Source: Streptomyces sp. NBC_01237 | Lineage (GTDB): Bacteria > Actinomycetota > Actinomycetes > Streptomycetales > Streptomycetaceae | Direction: 5' to 3' | DNA: 64,000 bases | Assembly: GCF_035917275.1 (NCBI RefSeq) | Contig: NZ_CP108508.1 | Coordinates: 6,014,001-6,078,000, forward strand | Shown: positions 8,039 through 15,447 of the stretch, in pieces | Numbering within the stretch: position 1 is the stretch's first letter | Layout of the letters: each line of letters opens with the position of its first letter | The notes under the pieces: generated by a model | What the model was told of the DNA's origin: nothing | The model's input: only the letters and a program-made list of their open reading frames with translations | Databases searched by the model: none | Made by a program: the position numbers and the translations under genes

Positions 8039-9013
8039 TCAGACGGCCTCGGAGAGCGCGGCCGGACCGCGGAAGGTGCGGCGGTAGGCGTTCGGGGTCG
8101 TCCCGAGGGACCGTACGAACTGATGGCGCAGCGCCGCCGCGTTGCCGAAGCCGGTCTGTCCGGCGATCGTGTCCATGGTCTCGTCCGAGGTCTCCAGCAA
8201 GTGCTGGGCCAGCAGCACCCGCTGCCGCAGCAGCCAGCGGTACGGGGTGGTCCCGGTCTCCTGCTGGAAGCGGCGCGCGAACGTGCGCGGGGACATGTGG
8301 GACAGGCCGGCCAGCTGCTCGACGGTCATCTCCCGGTCGAGGTGGCGCTCCATCCAGGCGAGGGTGTCGCCGACCGTGTCGCACCTCGTGCGGGGCAGCG
8401 GGCGCTGGATGTACTGCGCCTGGCCGCCGTCGCGGTGCGGTGGCACCACCATGCGGCGGGCGATGGCGTTGGCGACATCGGGGCCGTGCGCCTGGCGCAC
8501 CAGATGCAGACAGGCGTCGATCCCGGCGGCGGTGCCCGCCGAGGTGATGACCGGCCCCTCGTCCACGTACAGCACGTCCGGCTCCACGACGGCCTCGGGG
8601 AAGCGCCGGGCCAGCTCGTCGGCGTGCCGCCAGTGGGTGGTGCAGCGGCGGCCGTCCAGCAGGCCGGCCGCGCCGAGGACGTACGCGCCGGAGCAGACGC
8701 TCAGCACCCGTGCGCCGCGTTCCACGGCCCGGCGCAGCGCGTCCAGGACCTCCTCCGGATACTCCCGCTCCATGAAATGACTGCCCGCCGGTACGGCGAT
8801 GAGGTCGGCCTCCTCCAGGCGGTCCAGGCCGTGGGGCGTGCTGATGGTGAACCCGGCGTGCGTCCGCAGCTCGGGCCCCTCCGCCGAGACCACCGCGAAA
8901 TCGTGCACCGGCAGGCCCTCGTCGCTGCGGTCGAGCCCGAAGACCTCGCAGAGCACGCCGAGTTCGAAGGGGTGGACCTCGTCGAGCAGCAGGGCGGCGA
9001 CATTTTTCAGCAT
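8039..9013 (-). CDS. nrdS: AraC/GlxA-family regulator with DJ-1/PfpI domain, probable NrdS
   Basis: 324 aa from ATG 9013. Residues 1-180 form a DJ-1/PfpI-like amidase domain (Val-Cys-Ser-Gly-Ala-Tyr nucleophile-elbow region). Residues about 215-315 form an AraC-type pair of helix-turn-helices (Leu-Ser-His-Met-Ser-Pro-Arg-Thr-Phe-Ala-Arg-Arg-Phe; Gly-Phe-Gly-Asn-Ala-Ala-Ala-Leu-Arg-His-Gln-Phe). In S. coelicolor an AraC-like gene, nrdS, is described as the third gene of the class Ia nrdABS operon. This one lies just beyond nrdB in the same direction, so the name is inferred from position. Here a small opposite-strand gene lies between them. Confidence 0.72.
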   Translation of the reverse strand: MLKNVAALLLDEVHPFELGVLCEVFGLDRSDEGLPVHDFAVVSAEGPELRTHAGFTISTPHGLDRLEEADLIAVPAGSHFMEREYPEEVLDALRRAVERGARVLSVCSGAYVLGAAGLLDGRRCTTHWRHADELARRFPEAVVEPDVLYVDEGPVITSAGTAAGIDACLHLVRQAHGPDVANAIARRMVVPPHRDGGQAQYIQRPLPRTRCDTVGDTLAWMERHLDREMTVEQLAGLSHMSPRTFARRFQQETGTTPYRWLLRQRVLLAQHLLETSDETMDTIAGQTGFGNAAALRHQFVRSLGTTPNAYRRTFRGPAALSEAV

Positions 9014-9022
9014 GACGGCAGT

Positions 9023-9059
9023 GTGGCAGTAATTCGATGCTCTATGACAGTCCTGCCAC
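9023..9059. promoter_or_regulatory. inverted repeat in the divergent nrdS / small-gene promoter region
   Basis: GTGGCAG at 9023-9029 and CTGCCAC at 9053-9059 are perfect 7-bp inverted copies, 23 nt apart. They sit in the only AT-richer stretch between the divergent starts at 9013 and 9095. Possibly a regulator site. No family can be assigned. Confidence 0.4.
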
Positions 9060-9094
9060 TCCCGCAATCCGCCCGCACGGACGAGAGTAGGGGC

Positions 9095-9307
9095 ATGAAC
9101 ACATTCCTGAACTACCTGGGCATTACGGTTGTTTTCGCCCTCTTCCTGCTGCCGACGTTCGTCGGGCTCGCCCGTGAGCGCCGCATCGACCGCGAGCTGA
9201 GAGAGGCGGAACGGGCACGCGAGGCCGAACCCCCGCGAACGGCAGGCGCCGCGCAGCCGGTCACGGCCACGCGGCGCCTTCACCTCGGAAGCTGGGCCAG
9301 GATCTGA
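9095..9307 (+). CDS. small single-pass membrane protein, 70 aa
   Basis: ATG 9095 follows a GAGAGTAGGGG purine box. Residues about 3-25 form one hydrophobic helix, followed by a charged Arg/Glu-rich stretch (Arg-Glu-Arg-Arg-Ile-Asp-Arg-Glu-Leu) and an Ala/Pro-rich tail. It runs opposite to nrdB and nrdS and ends 14 nt before the nrdB stop. If nrdB and nrdS are cotranscribed, the message would be antisense to this gene. No function is assignable, but the ribosome site and membrane topology support a real gene. Confidence 0.6.
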   Translation: MNTFLNYLGITVVFALFLLPTFVGLARERRIDRELREAERAREAEPPRTAGAAQPVTATRRLHLGSWARI

Positions 9308-9321
9308 CCCCGGCGGACCGC

Positions 9322-10338
9322 TCAGAAGTCGTCGTCGAAGCCGACCGAGCCCTCCACCGCCACCTGGTAGGCGGACGGGCGGCGCTCGAAGAAGTTCGTC
9401 AGCTCCTGGACGCCCTGGAGCTCCATGAACGAGAACGGGTTCTCCGAGCCGTACAGCGGGGGGAAGCCGAGGCGGGTGAGCCGCTGGTCGGCCACGCACT
9501 CCAGGTACTGGCGCATCGACTCCGTGTTCATGCCGGGCAGGCCCTCGCCGCACAGGTCGCGGCCGAACTGAAGCTCCGCCTCGACGGCCTCCTTCAGCAT
9601 GTCGGTGACCTGCTGCTGGAGCTCGTCGTCGAAGAGTTCCGGCTCCTCCTTGCGGACGGTGTCCACGACCTCGAACGCGAAGTTCATGTGCATGGTCTCG
9701 TCACGGAACACCCAGTTGGTGCCCGTGGCGAGGCCGTGCAGCAGGCCGCGCGAGCGGAACCAGTAGACGTACGCGAAGGCACCGTAGAAGAACAGCCCCT
9801 CGATGCACGCCGCGAAGCAGATCAGGTTCAGCAGGAAGCGGCGGCGGTCCGCCTTCGTCTCCAGCCGGTCGATCTTCTCGACCGAATCCATCCACCTGAA
9901 GCAGAACTGCGCCTTCTCGCGGATGGAGGGGATCTCCTCGACCGCGTCGAACGCCGCCGCCCGGTCGTCCGGGTCGGGCAGATACGTGTCGAGCAGCGTC
10001 AGATAGAACTGGACGTGCACGGCCTCCTCGAAGAGCTGCCGCGACAGATACAGCCGCGCCTCGGGGGAGTTGATGTGCTTGTACAGCGTCAGCACGAGGT
10101 TGTTGGAGACGATCGAGTCACCGGTCGCGAAGAACGCCACCAGCCGGCCGATCATGTGCTGCTCGCCGGGGGAGAGCTTGGCGAGGTCGGCGACGTCGGA
10201 GTGGAGGTCGACCTCCTCCACCGTCCAGGTGTTCTTGATCGCGTCCCGGTAGCGCTCGTAGAAGTCCGGGTAGCGCATCGGCCGCAGGGTCAGTTCGAAG
10301 CCCGGGTCGAGCAGGTTCTTGTTGTCGTTGGAGCTCAT
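9322..10338 (-). CDS. nrdB: class Ia ribonucleotide reductase, beta subunit (NrdB)
   Basis: 338 aa from ATG 10338. It holds the diiron-tyrosyl radical centre that starts dNTP synthesis. Metal ligands are recognisable in Phe-Glu-Glu-Ala-Val-His-Val-Gln (Glu/His pair), in Glu-Gly-Leu-Phe-Phe-Tyr-Gly, and in Arg-Asp-Glu-Thr-Met-His-Met. The C-terminal tail ends acidic and aromatic (Gly-Phe-Asp-Asp-Asp-Phe), as needed to dock on NrdA. The start overlaps the nrdA stop as TAATG, so it is coupled to nrdA and under the same cobalamin control. Confidence 0.95.
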   Translation of the reverse strand: MSSNDNKNLLDPGFELTLRPMRYPDFYERYRDAIKNTWTVEEVDLHSDVADLAKLSPGEQHMIGRLVAFFATGDSIVSNNLVLTLYKHINSPEARLYLSRQLFEEAVHVQFYLTLLDTYLPDPDDRAAAFDAVEEIPSIREKAQFCFRWMDSVEKIDRLETKADRRRFLLNLICFAACIEGLFFYGAFAYVYWFRSRGLLHGLATGTNWVFRDETMHMNFAFEVVDTVRKEEPELFDDELQQQVTDMLKEAVEAELQFGRDLCGEGLPGMNTESMRQYLECVADQRLTRLGFPPLYGSENPFSFMELQGVQELTNFFERRPSAYQVAVEGSVGFDDDF

Positions 10339-12746
10339 TACTGGCAGGCCTCGCAGGACTCGGGGTTTTCCAGGGAGCAGGCGACGGCGTCCGCGTCGGG
10401 AGCCTGGGCCTGCTGTACGGGAATGGGGGCGGCGGCGGACGCGGAACCGGACGCGGCACGGGCGATCCGGGTCGCCGGGCGCGAGCGCAGGTAGTACGTC
10501 GTCTTCAGCCCCTGCTTCCAGGCGTACGCGTACATCGAGGAGAGCTTGCCGATCGTCGGCGTCTCCAGGAACAGGTTCAGCGACTGGCTCTGGTCGAGGA
10601 ACGGCGTACGCGCCGCCGCCATGTCGATCAGTCCGCGCTGCGGGATCTCCCACGCGGTGCGGTACAGCGCCCGCACCTCCTCGGGGATCCAGGCGAAGCC
10701 CTGCACCGAACCGCTCGCCTCGCGCAGCGCCTCGCGGGTCCGGGCGTCCCAGACGCCGAGCCGCTTCAGCTCGTCCACCAGATAGGCGTTGACCTGGAGG
10801 AACTCACCGCTGAGCGTCTCGCGCTTGAACAGGTTGGAGACCTGCGGCTCGATGCACTCGTACACCCCGGCGATCGAGGCGATCGTGGCGGTCGGCGCGA
10901 TGGCCAGGAGCAGCGAGTTGCGCATCCCGGTCTTCGCGACACGGGCGCGCAGGGCCTCCCAGCGCTCCGGCCAGTTCAGCGCGGTGTCGTAGTGGTCGGG
11001 GTGCAGCACCCCGCGTGCGGTGCGGGTCTCGGCCCAGGCCGGGAGCGGGCCGGAGCGCTCGGCGAGGTCGCAGGACGCCTCGTACGCGGCGAGCATGATG
11101 CGCTCGGAGATCCGCGTCGACAGGGCCCGCGCCTCGGGGGAGTCGAAGGGCAGCCGGAGCTGGAAGAAGACGTCCTGGAGGCCCATCGCGCCCAGGCCCA
11201 CCGGGCGCCAGCGGGCGTTGGAGCGCCCGGCCTGCTCGGTCGGGTAGAAGTTGATGTCGACGACCCGGTCCAGGAAGGTCACGGCGGTGCGCACGGTGGC
11301 GTCCAGCCGCTCCCAGTCGATGGACCCGTCCACGACGAACGACCCCAGGTTGACCGAGCCGAGGTTGCAGACGGCCGTCTCGCCGTCGTCGGTGACTTCG
11401 AGGATCTCGGTGCACAGGTTCGACGAGTGGACCACGCGGCCCGGCTCGGCGGTCTGGTTGGCGGTCCGGTTGGAGGCGTCCTTGAACGTCATCCAGCCCT
11501 GGCCGGTCTGCGCGAGCGTACGCATCATCCGGCCGTACAGGTCACGCGCGGGCATCGTCTTGCGGGCCAGCCCCGACGCCTCCGCCGCACGGTAGGCCGC
11601 GTCGAACTCGTCGCCCCACAGGTCCACCAGCTCGGGCACATCGGCGGGCGAGAACAGCGACCACTGCCCGTCCGTGTCGACCCGGCGCATGAACTCGTCC
11701 GGGATCCAGTGCGCCAGGTTGAGGTTGTGCGTACGCCGCTGGTCCTCACCCGTGTTGTCGCGCAGCTCCAGGAACTCCTCGATGTCCGCGTGCCAGGTCT
11801 CCAGGTAGACGGCGGCGGCGCCCTTGCGGCGGCCCCCCTGGTTGACCGCGGCGACCGAGGCGTCGAGCGTCTTCAGGAACGGCACGATGCCGTTGGAGTG
11901 CCCGTTGGTGCCCCGGATCAGCGAACCGCGGGCGCGGATACGGGAGTACGAGAGGCCGATGCCGCCCGCGTGCTTGGAGAGCCGCGCCACCTGGTGGTAG
12001 CGGTCGTAGATCGAGTCCAGCTCGTCCTTGGGCGAGTCCAGCAGATAGCAGGAGGACATCTGCGGGTGCCGGGTGCCGGAGTTGAAGAGCGTGGGGGAGG
12101 AGGGCAGGTAGTCCAGCCGGCTCATCAGGCCGTACAGCGCCGCGACCTCGTCCAGCGCGCGCACGCTCTCGTCCTCGGCCAGACCGGCCGCGACCCGCAG
12201 CATGAAGTGCTGCGGCGTCTCGATGACCTGGCGGGTGTGCGGGTGGCGCAGCAGATAGCGGCTGTGCAGCGTCCGCAGCCCGAAGTAGCCGAAGCGGTCG
12301 TCCGCGCCGTCGGCCAGCGACCGCTCGACCAGCGCGTCGAGCGCGGCGGCGTGCAGCGTCACGAAGGCGGCCGTACGGTCGGCGATCAGGCCCTCGCGGT
12401 GCCCCACGGCGACCGAGGCGGAGAACGACACCGCGCCCTGTCCGGCGGCCTCGTCGGCGATGGAACGGGTCAGCAGCCGGGCGGCGAGCCGGGAGTACGC
12501 GGGGTCCTCGGAGATCAGGCCCGCGGCCGCCTCGGTGGCCAGCGAACGCAGCTCGGCCTCGTCCGACCGGGCGTTGCGGCCGCGCAGCGCGGCGGCGGCG
12601 ACCCGTCCGGGATCGGTGTCGGGCAGATCGACGGTGAGGTCGGTCAGGGTCCGCAGGAGTGCGGTCCCCGGCGCGTCGGTCGTGGCTTCCGTCGCCTCGG
12701 CGGCTACGGCGGAGGCTGAAACCGGATCGGCTGGCGCGATGGTCAC
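10338..12746 (-). CDS. nrdA: class Ia ribonucleotide reductase, alpha subunit (NrdA)
   Basis: 802 aa from GTG 12746, preceded by GAGGGAAAG on the minus strand. It reduces ribonucleoside diphosphates with NrdB. Visible landmarks are the Ser-Ser-Cys-Tyr-Leu active-site strand (first cysteine), Asn-Leu-Cys-Thr-Glu-Ile (radical-loop cysteine and glutamate), Pro-Thr-Ala-Thr-Ile-Ala-Ser-Ile-Ala-Gly, and the C-terminal redox pair in Glu-Ser-Cys-Glu-Ala-Cys-Gln. I do not see the usual N-terminal ATP-cone sequence; the first 60 residues are Ala/Glu/Thr-rich. It overlaps nrdB by TAATG. The leader carries a cobalamin riboswitch, so it is expected to be off when B12 can feed the class II enzyme. Confidence 0.95.
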   Translation of the reverse strand: MTIAPADPVSASAVAAEATEATTDAPGTALLRTLTDLTVDLPDTDPGRVAAAALRGRNARSDEAELRSLATEAAAGLISEDPAYSRLAARLLTRSIADEAAGQGAVSFSASVAVGHREGLIADRTAAFVTLHAAALDALVERSLADGADDRFGYFGLRTLHSRYLLRHPHTRQVIETPQHFMLRVAAGLAEDESVRALDEVAALYGLMSRLDYLPSSPTLFNSGTRHPQMSSCYLLDSPKDELDSIYDRYHQVARLSKHAGGIGLSYSRIRARGSLIRGTNGHSNGIVPFLKTLDASVAAVNQGGRRKGAAAVYLETWHADIEEFLELRDNTGEDQRRTHNLNLAHWIPDEFMRRVDTDGQWSLFSPADVPELVDLWGDEFDAAYRAAEASGLARKTMPARDLYGRMMRTLAQTGQGWMTFKDASNRTANQTAEPGRVVHSSNLCTEILEVTDDGETAVCNLGSVNLGSFVVDGSIDWERLDATVRTAVTFLDRVVDINFYPTEQAGRSNARWRPVGLGAMGLQDVFFQLRLPFDSPEARALSTRISERIMLAAYEASCDLAERSGPLPAWAETRTARGVLHPDHYDTALNWPERWEALRARVAKTGMRNSLLLAIAPTATIASIAGVYECIEPQVSNLFKRETLSGEFLQVNAYLVDELKRLGVWDARTREALREASGSVQGFAWIPEEVRALYRTAWEIPQRGLIDMAAARTPFLDQSQSLNLFLETPTIGKLSSMYAYAWKQGLKTTYYLRSRPATRIARAASGSASAAAPIPVQQAQAPDADAVACSLENPESCEACQ

Positions 12747-12858
12747 TGGGCTTTCCCTCGCTCGGCTGGGGGCCGGCGGAGAGCGGGGGCAGCCGGGCAG
12801 CGCGAAGCCCGGAGCGGGGCAGCACTGCGTACGGCGTCCACCGGCCCATCCGCGAGGC

Positions 12859-12896
12859 CCGGACGTCTTGGCGTCCGGTTCGGTCGAGCCGGACGC
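12859..12896 (-). promoter_or_regulatory. mutually exclusive hairpins (attenuator) between riboswitch and nrdA
   Basis: In the minus-strand RNA, CGUCCGG (12895-12889), CCGGACG (12878-12872) and a second CGUCCGG (12865-12859) occur in order. The middle element can pair with either outer copy. The first pairing extends to 8 bp (GCGUCCGG/CCGGACGC); the second has a 6-nt loop. This is the layout of an expression platform and begins one base after the riboswitch core. Confidence 0.65.
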
Positions 12897-12996
12897 GCTG
12901 TCGACAGGTCGTCGGACTTCGGGTGTGCAAAAGCACACTGAATACACCGTTGCGGGACAGTTCCGGATTCGCACCGGATTCCCCTGCGACGACAGC
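12897..12996 (-). promoter_or_regulatory. cobalamin (B12) riboswitch in the nrdA leader
   Basis: On the minus strand the conserved core reads GGGGAAUCCGGUGCGAAUCC, then GGAACUGUCCCGCAACGGUG, then GAAGUCCGACGACC. These match the cobalamin-riboswitch core strings GGGAA..GGUG.AAUCC, CUG.CCCGCAAC.GU and AGUC.G..GACC. Outer arms GCUGUCG and CGACAGC (12996-12990 and 12903-12897) pair perfectly. An internal GUGUGC-AAAA-GCACAC-type hairpin lies at 12923-12938. B12 control of nrdABS through such an element is established for S. coelicolor. High adenosylcobalamin should switch off class Ia expression. Confidence 0.9.
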
Positions 12997-13003
12997 GAGC
13001 ACG

Positions 13004-13052
13004 AGCATACATGTGGGGGCCGCCCGATGAGGCAGCCCCCACATCTTGTGTC
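13004..13052 (-). promoter_or_regulatory. probable nrdA promoter with two inverted NrdR-box-like elements
   Basis: TATGCT on the minus strand (13009-13004) is a good -10, placing the transcript start about where the riboswitch begins. The CCCCCACAT motif occurs twice in opposite orientation (13036-13044 and 13019-13011), giving a 10-bp inverted repeat 14 nt apart. The outer copy continues as CTTGTGTC, making the CACA-TCT-TGTG palindrome. NrdR repressors bind paired boxes of this general type, but I cannot match the exact consensus. No good -35 hexamer is visible. Confidence 0.45.
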
Positions 13053-13193
13053 GCGAGGCGTGTTGGGCCCTGACGGAGCGTCGGCCGGAGGGCCGGCGGG
13101 GGCAGGCCGGGAAGGGGCTTCCAGCCGCGCCGGGAGGGCCGTACGGGGCCGTTCGGGCCGCTCCCGAGCCGTTGGTCCGGGGGACCGGAAAGC

Positions 13194-13236
13194 GTGCGGG
13201 CCGCCGCGCCTCCAGGGGAGACGTGACGGCCCGCAC
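13194..13236 (-). terminator. hairpin terminator after the symporter gene
   Basis: GTGCGGGCCG (13194-13203) and CGGCCCGCAC (13227-13236) form a perfect 10-bp stem beginning 16 nt past the symporter stop on the minus strand. It is followed by GCTTTCC in the direction of transcription. The 13045-13193 stretch beyond it shows nothing else. Confidence 0.7.
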
Positions 13237-13252
13237 CGTGCCGCCGCGGGGG

Positions 13253-14887
13253 TCAGTGACCGCCCGGCGCACCCACCGTCGCGGGCGGCAGCTTCGCCTG
13301 GACGCCCGCGTCGCCGACGTCCGCCGTGTAGTCGGCGGGGGAGGTCTCGTCGATCCCCGCCGGGGCCTTCAGCGCGTTCAGGACGAGGGTCAGGACGATC
13401 ACGACGACGACGTTCAGCACGAACGCCGTCAGCCCGATGTAGCCGATCTCACCGATGCCCGGGATCTCCTTCGAGGACCCGCCGAAGTGCTTCTGCGTGG
13501 GACTGGCCACGCCGTACGCGGCGACCGTCCCGTACACCATGCCGACCGCCCAGCCCGCGATCAGCGCCCAGCGGTGGAACCACCGGGTGAACAGACCGCC
13601 GACCAGGGCCGGCATCGTCTGGAGGATCCAGATGCCGCCCAGCAGCTGGAAATTGATGGCGACCGTCTTGTCCATGGTCAGGACGAAGGCCAGCGCCCCG
13701 ACCTTGACCAGCAGCGAGACCAGCTTGGAGACCTTCGTCTCCTGCGCGGGTGTCGCGTCGGGCTTCAGGAAGTCCTTGTAGATGTTGCGGGTGAAGAGGT
13801 TGGCCGCGGCGATGGACATGATCGCCGCGGGCACCAGCGCGCCGATGCCGATGGCGGCGAAGGCCACGCCCGCGAACCAGTCCGGGAACATGTTCTCGAA
13901 CAGCTGCGGGATGGCCAGCTGACCGTTGTCCACCTTGACCCCGGCGGCGATGGCCATGAAGCCGAGCAGCGCCAGCAGGCCCAGCATCAGCGAGTACAGC
14001 GGCAGGATGGTGGTGTTGCGCCGGATCACCTCACGGCTGCGGCTGGAGAGCGTCGCCGTGATCGAGTGCGGGTACATGAAGAGCGCCAGCGCCGAGCCCA
14101 GGGCCAGGGTGGCGTATCCCCATTGGCCCATGTCGCCGGGGACCAGGGCGCCGCGCGGCTGGCCGGTCGCCGGGTTCTTCTGCGCGAACGCCTCGCCCGC
14201 CTTGGCGAAGATGTCGTCGAACCCGCCCAGCTTGATCGGGATGTAGATGATCGCCACCGCGATGACCAGGTAGATCAGGCCGTCCTTGACGAACGCGATC
14301 AGTGCGGGCGCGCGCAGCCCGGACGAGTAGGTGTACGCGGCGAGCACCGCGAAGGCGATGAGCAGCGGCAGGTCCTTGATGAACCAGTGCGTGGTCTCCC
14401 CGCCGCCCACGCCCATGACGTCCAGTACCGCCTGGATGCCGACGAGCTGGAGCGCGATGTACGGCATCGTGGCGAGGATGCCGGTGACGGCGACCGCCAG
14501 CGAGAGCCCCTTCGAGCCGAAACGGCCGCGGACGAAGTCCGAGGTGGTGACGTAGCCGTGCTTGTGCGACACCGACCACAGGCGCGGCAGGAAGGTGAAG
14601 ATCAGCGGGTAGACGAGGATCGTGTACGGAACCGCGAAGAAGCCCGCCGCGCCCGCCGCGTAGATCGCCGCCGGGACGGCGACGAAGGTGTAGGCCGTGT
14701 AGAGGTCGCCGCCCAGCAGGAACCAGGTGACCCAGGTGCCGAAGGACCGGCCGCCCAGGCCCCATTCGTCCAGGCTCGCCTCGTTCTCGGCCCTGCGCCA
14801 GCGGGCGGCCATGAAACCGATGACCGTGACGGCCAGGAAGAAGAAGATGAAGACGCCGAGCGCGACGCCGTTCACGCCGTCCTTCAT
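13253..14887 (-). CDS. sodium:solute symporter, monocarboxylate-type (MctP-like)
   Basis: 544 aa with about 13 transmembrane helices, the length and layout of the SSS family. It has the N-terminal Ala-x-x-Gly-Gly-Arg-Ser-Phe-Gly and Gly-Asp-Leu-Tyr-Thr-Ala-Tyr-Thr segments typical of MctP/Aco-type carriers, and Ser-Ser-Gly-Leu-Arg-Ala-Pro-Ala further on. It probably imports pyruvate, lactate or another short carboxylate with Na+. The start overlaps the stop of the small upstream DUF3311 membrane protein (ATGA at 14887-14884). The substrate is inferred from family resemblance only. Confidence 0.88.
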   Translation of the reverse strand: MKDGVNGVALGVFIFFFLAVTVIGFMAARWRRAENEASLDEWGLGGRSFGTWVTWFLLGGDLYTAYTFVAVPAAIYAAGAAGFFAVPYTILVYPLIFTFLPRLWSVSHKHGYVTTSDFVRGRFGSKGLSLAVAVTGILATMPYIALQLVGIQAVLDVMGVGGGETTHWFIKDLPLLIAFAVLAAYTYSSGLRAPALIAFVKDGLIYLVIAVAIIYIPIKLGGFDDIFAKAGEAFAQKNPATGQPRGALVPGDMGQWGYATLALGSALALFMYPHSITATLSSRSREVIRRNTTILPLYSLMLGLLALLGFMAIAAGVKVDNGQLAIPQLFENMFPDWFAGVAFAAIGIGALVPAAIMSIAAANLFTRNIYKDFLKPDATPAQETKVSKLVSLLVKVGALAFVLTMDKTVAINFQLLGGIWILQTMPALVGGLFTRWFHRWALIAGWAVGMVYGTVAAYGVASPTQKHFGGSSKEIPGIGEIGYIGLTAFVLNVVVVIVLTLVLNALKAPAGIDETSPADYTADVGDAGVQAKLPPATVGAPGGH

Positions 14888-15138
14888 GCGGAAGCACCCC
14901 CCTTGCGGGCGCGCTGGTCACGCTGCCACAGCTTGTACGCGACCATCGTCAGCGCGGTCGAGATGAGCACCCAGAGCATTTGGTACCAGTAGAAGAACGG
15001 GATGCCGATGAACGTCGGCTCGACCTTCGCGTACGAACCCACCCAGAGCATCGCCACGAACGGCGCGACGAGGCAGAGCGCGATCACCCCTCTCATGGGG
15101 GTGACCGTGGGTGGTTTCGCCTCGGTGTCTTCTGGCAT
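14884..15138 (-). CDS. DUF3311 small membrane partner of the symporter
   Basis: 84 aa with two hydrophobic helices (about residues 17-35 and 50-68) joined by a Pro-Phe-Phe-Tyr-Trp-Tyr-Gln stretch, and a basic C-terminus. GGGACGGAG precedes ATG 15138. DUF3311 proteins are regularly encoded just before SSS-family carriers and overlap them, as here. They are taken to be an accessory subunit. The role (assembly or gating) is inferred from gene order. Confidence 0.85.
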   Translation of the reverse strand: MPEDTEAKPPTVTPMRGVIALCLVAPFVAMLWVGSYAKVEPTFIGIPFFYWYQMLWVLISTALTMVAYKLWQRDQRARKGGASA

Positions 15139-15276
15139 GTGGTGACTCCGTCCCCTCGCTGACCGCCGGTGGCCATGGGCAGGAGATCCGGGCGAGCCGG
15201 TCGGCCGGCGTCACCCCCTGTCCGCATTGGCGTCCGGCAACGGTGATGTATCGGAGGGAGTCACGTACGCGGGCGC

Positions 15277-15440
15277 GGTCCGGTTCATCCGTCACGGGGT
15301 CCGGTTCATCCGGGAGGGTGAGGTGATCCGGCTCCCGCGCGGCGGGCCCGGCTCGTGCGTGGCGGGTCCGGCTCGTGCGTGGCGGGTCCGGTCCGCGCCG
15401 GGGGCCGGACCATCCGTGGGATCCGGATCGTCCGTGGCGG
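15277..15440. repeat. degenerate 20-bp tandem repeats
   Basis: Several imperfect copies of a unit like GGCGGGTCCGGCTCGTGCGT lie between the DUF3311 start and the LuxR-type regulator stop. Near-perfect neighbours are at 15341-15380; GGTCCGGTTCATCCG variants lie at about 15279-15320 and further ones to 15440. No open frame was credited. The rest of 15139-15447 must hold the DUF3311 promoter. Confidence 0.6.
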
Positions 15441-15447
15441 GCCAGGT

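Noticed and set aside
10992..12719. 575-codon open frame opposite nrdA
   Set aside because: High-GC shadow: it follows the third-position bias of nrdA, and its product has no motif. The same applies to the long frames opposite nrdB, the symporter, the aminotransferase, dasD and the SARP.
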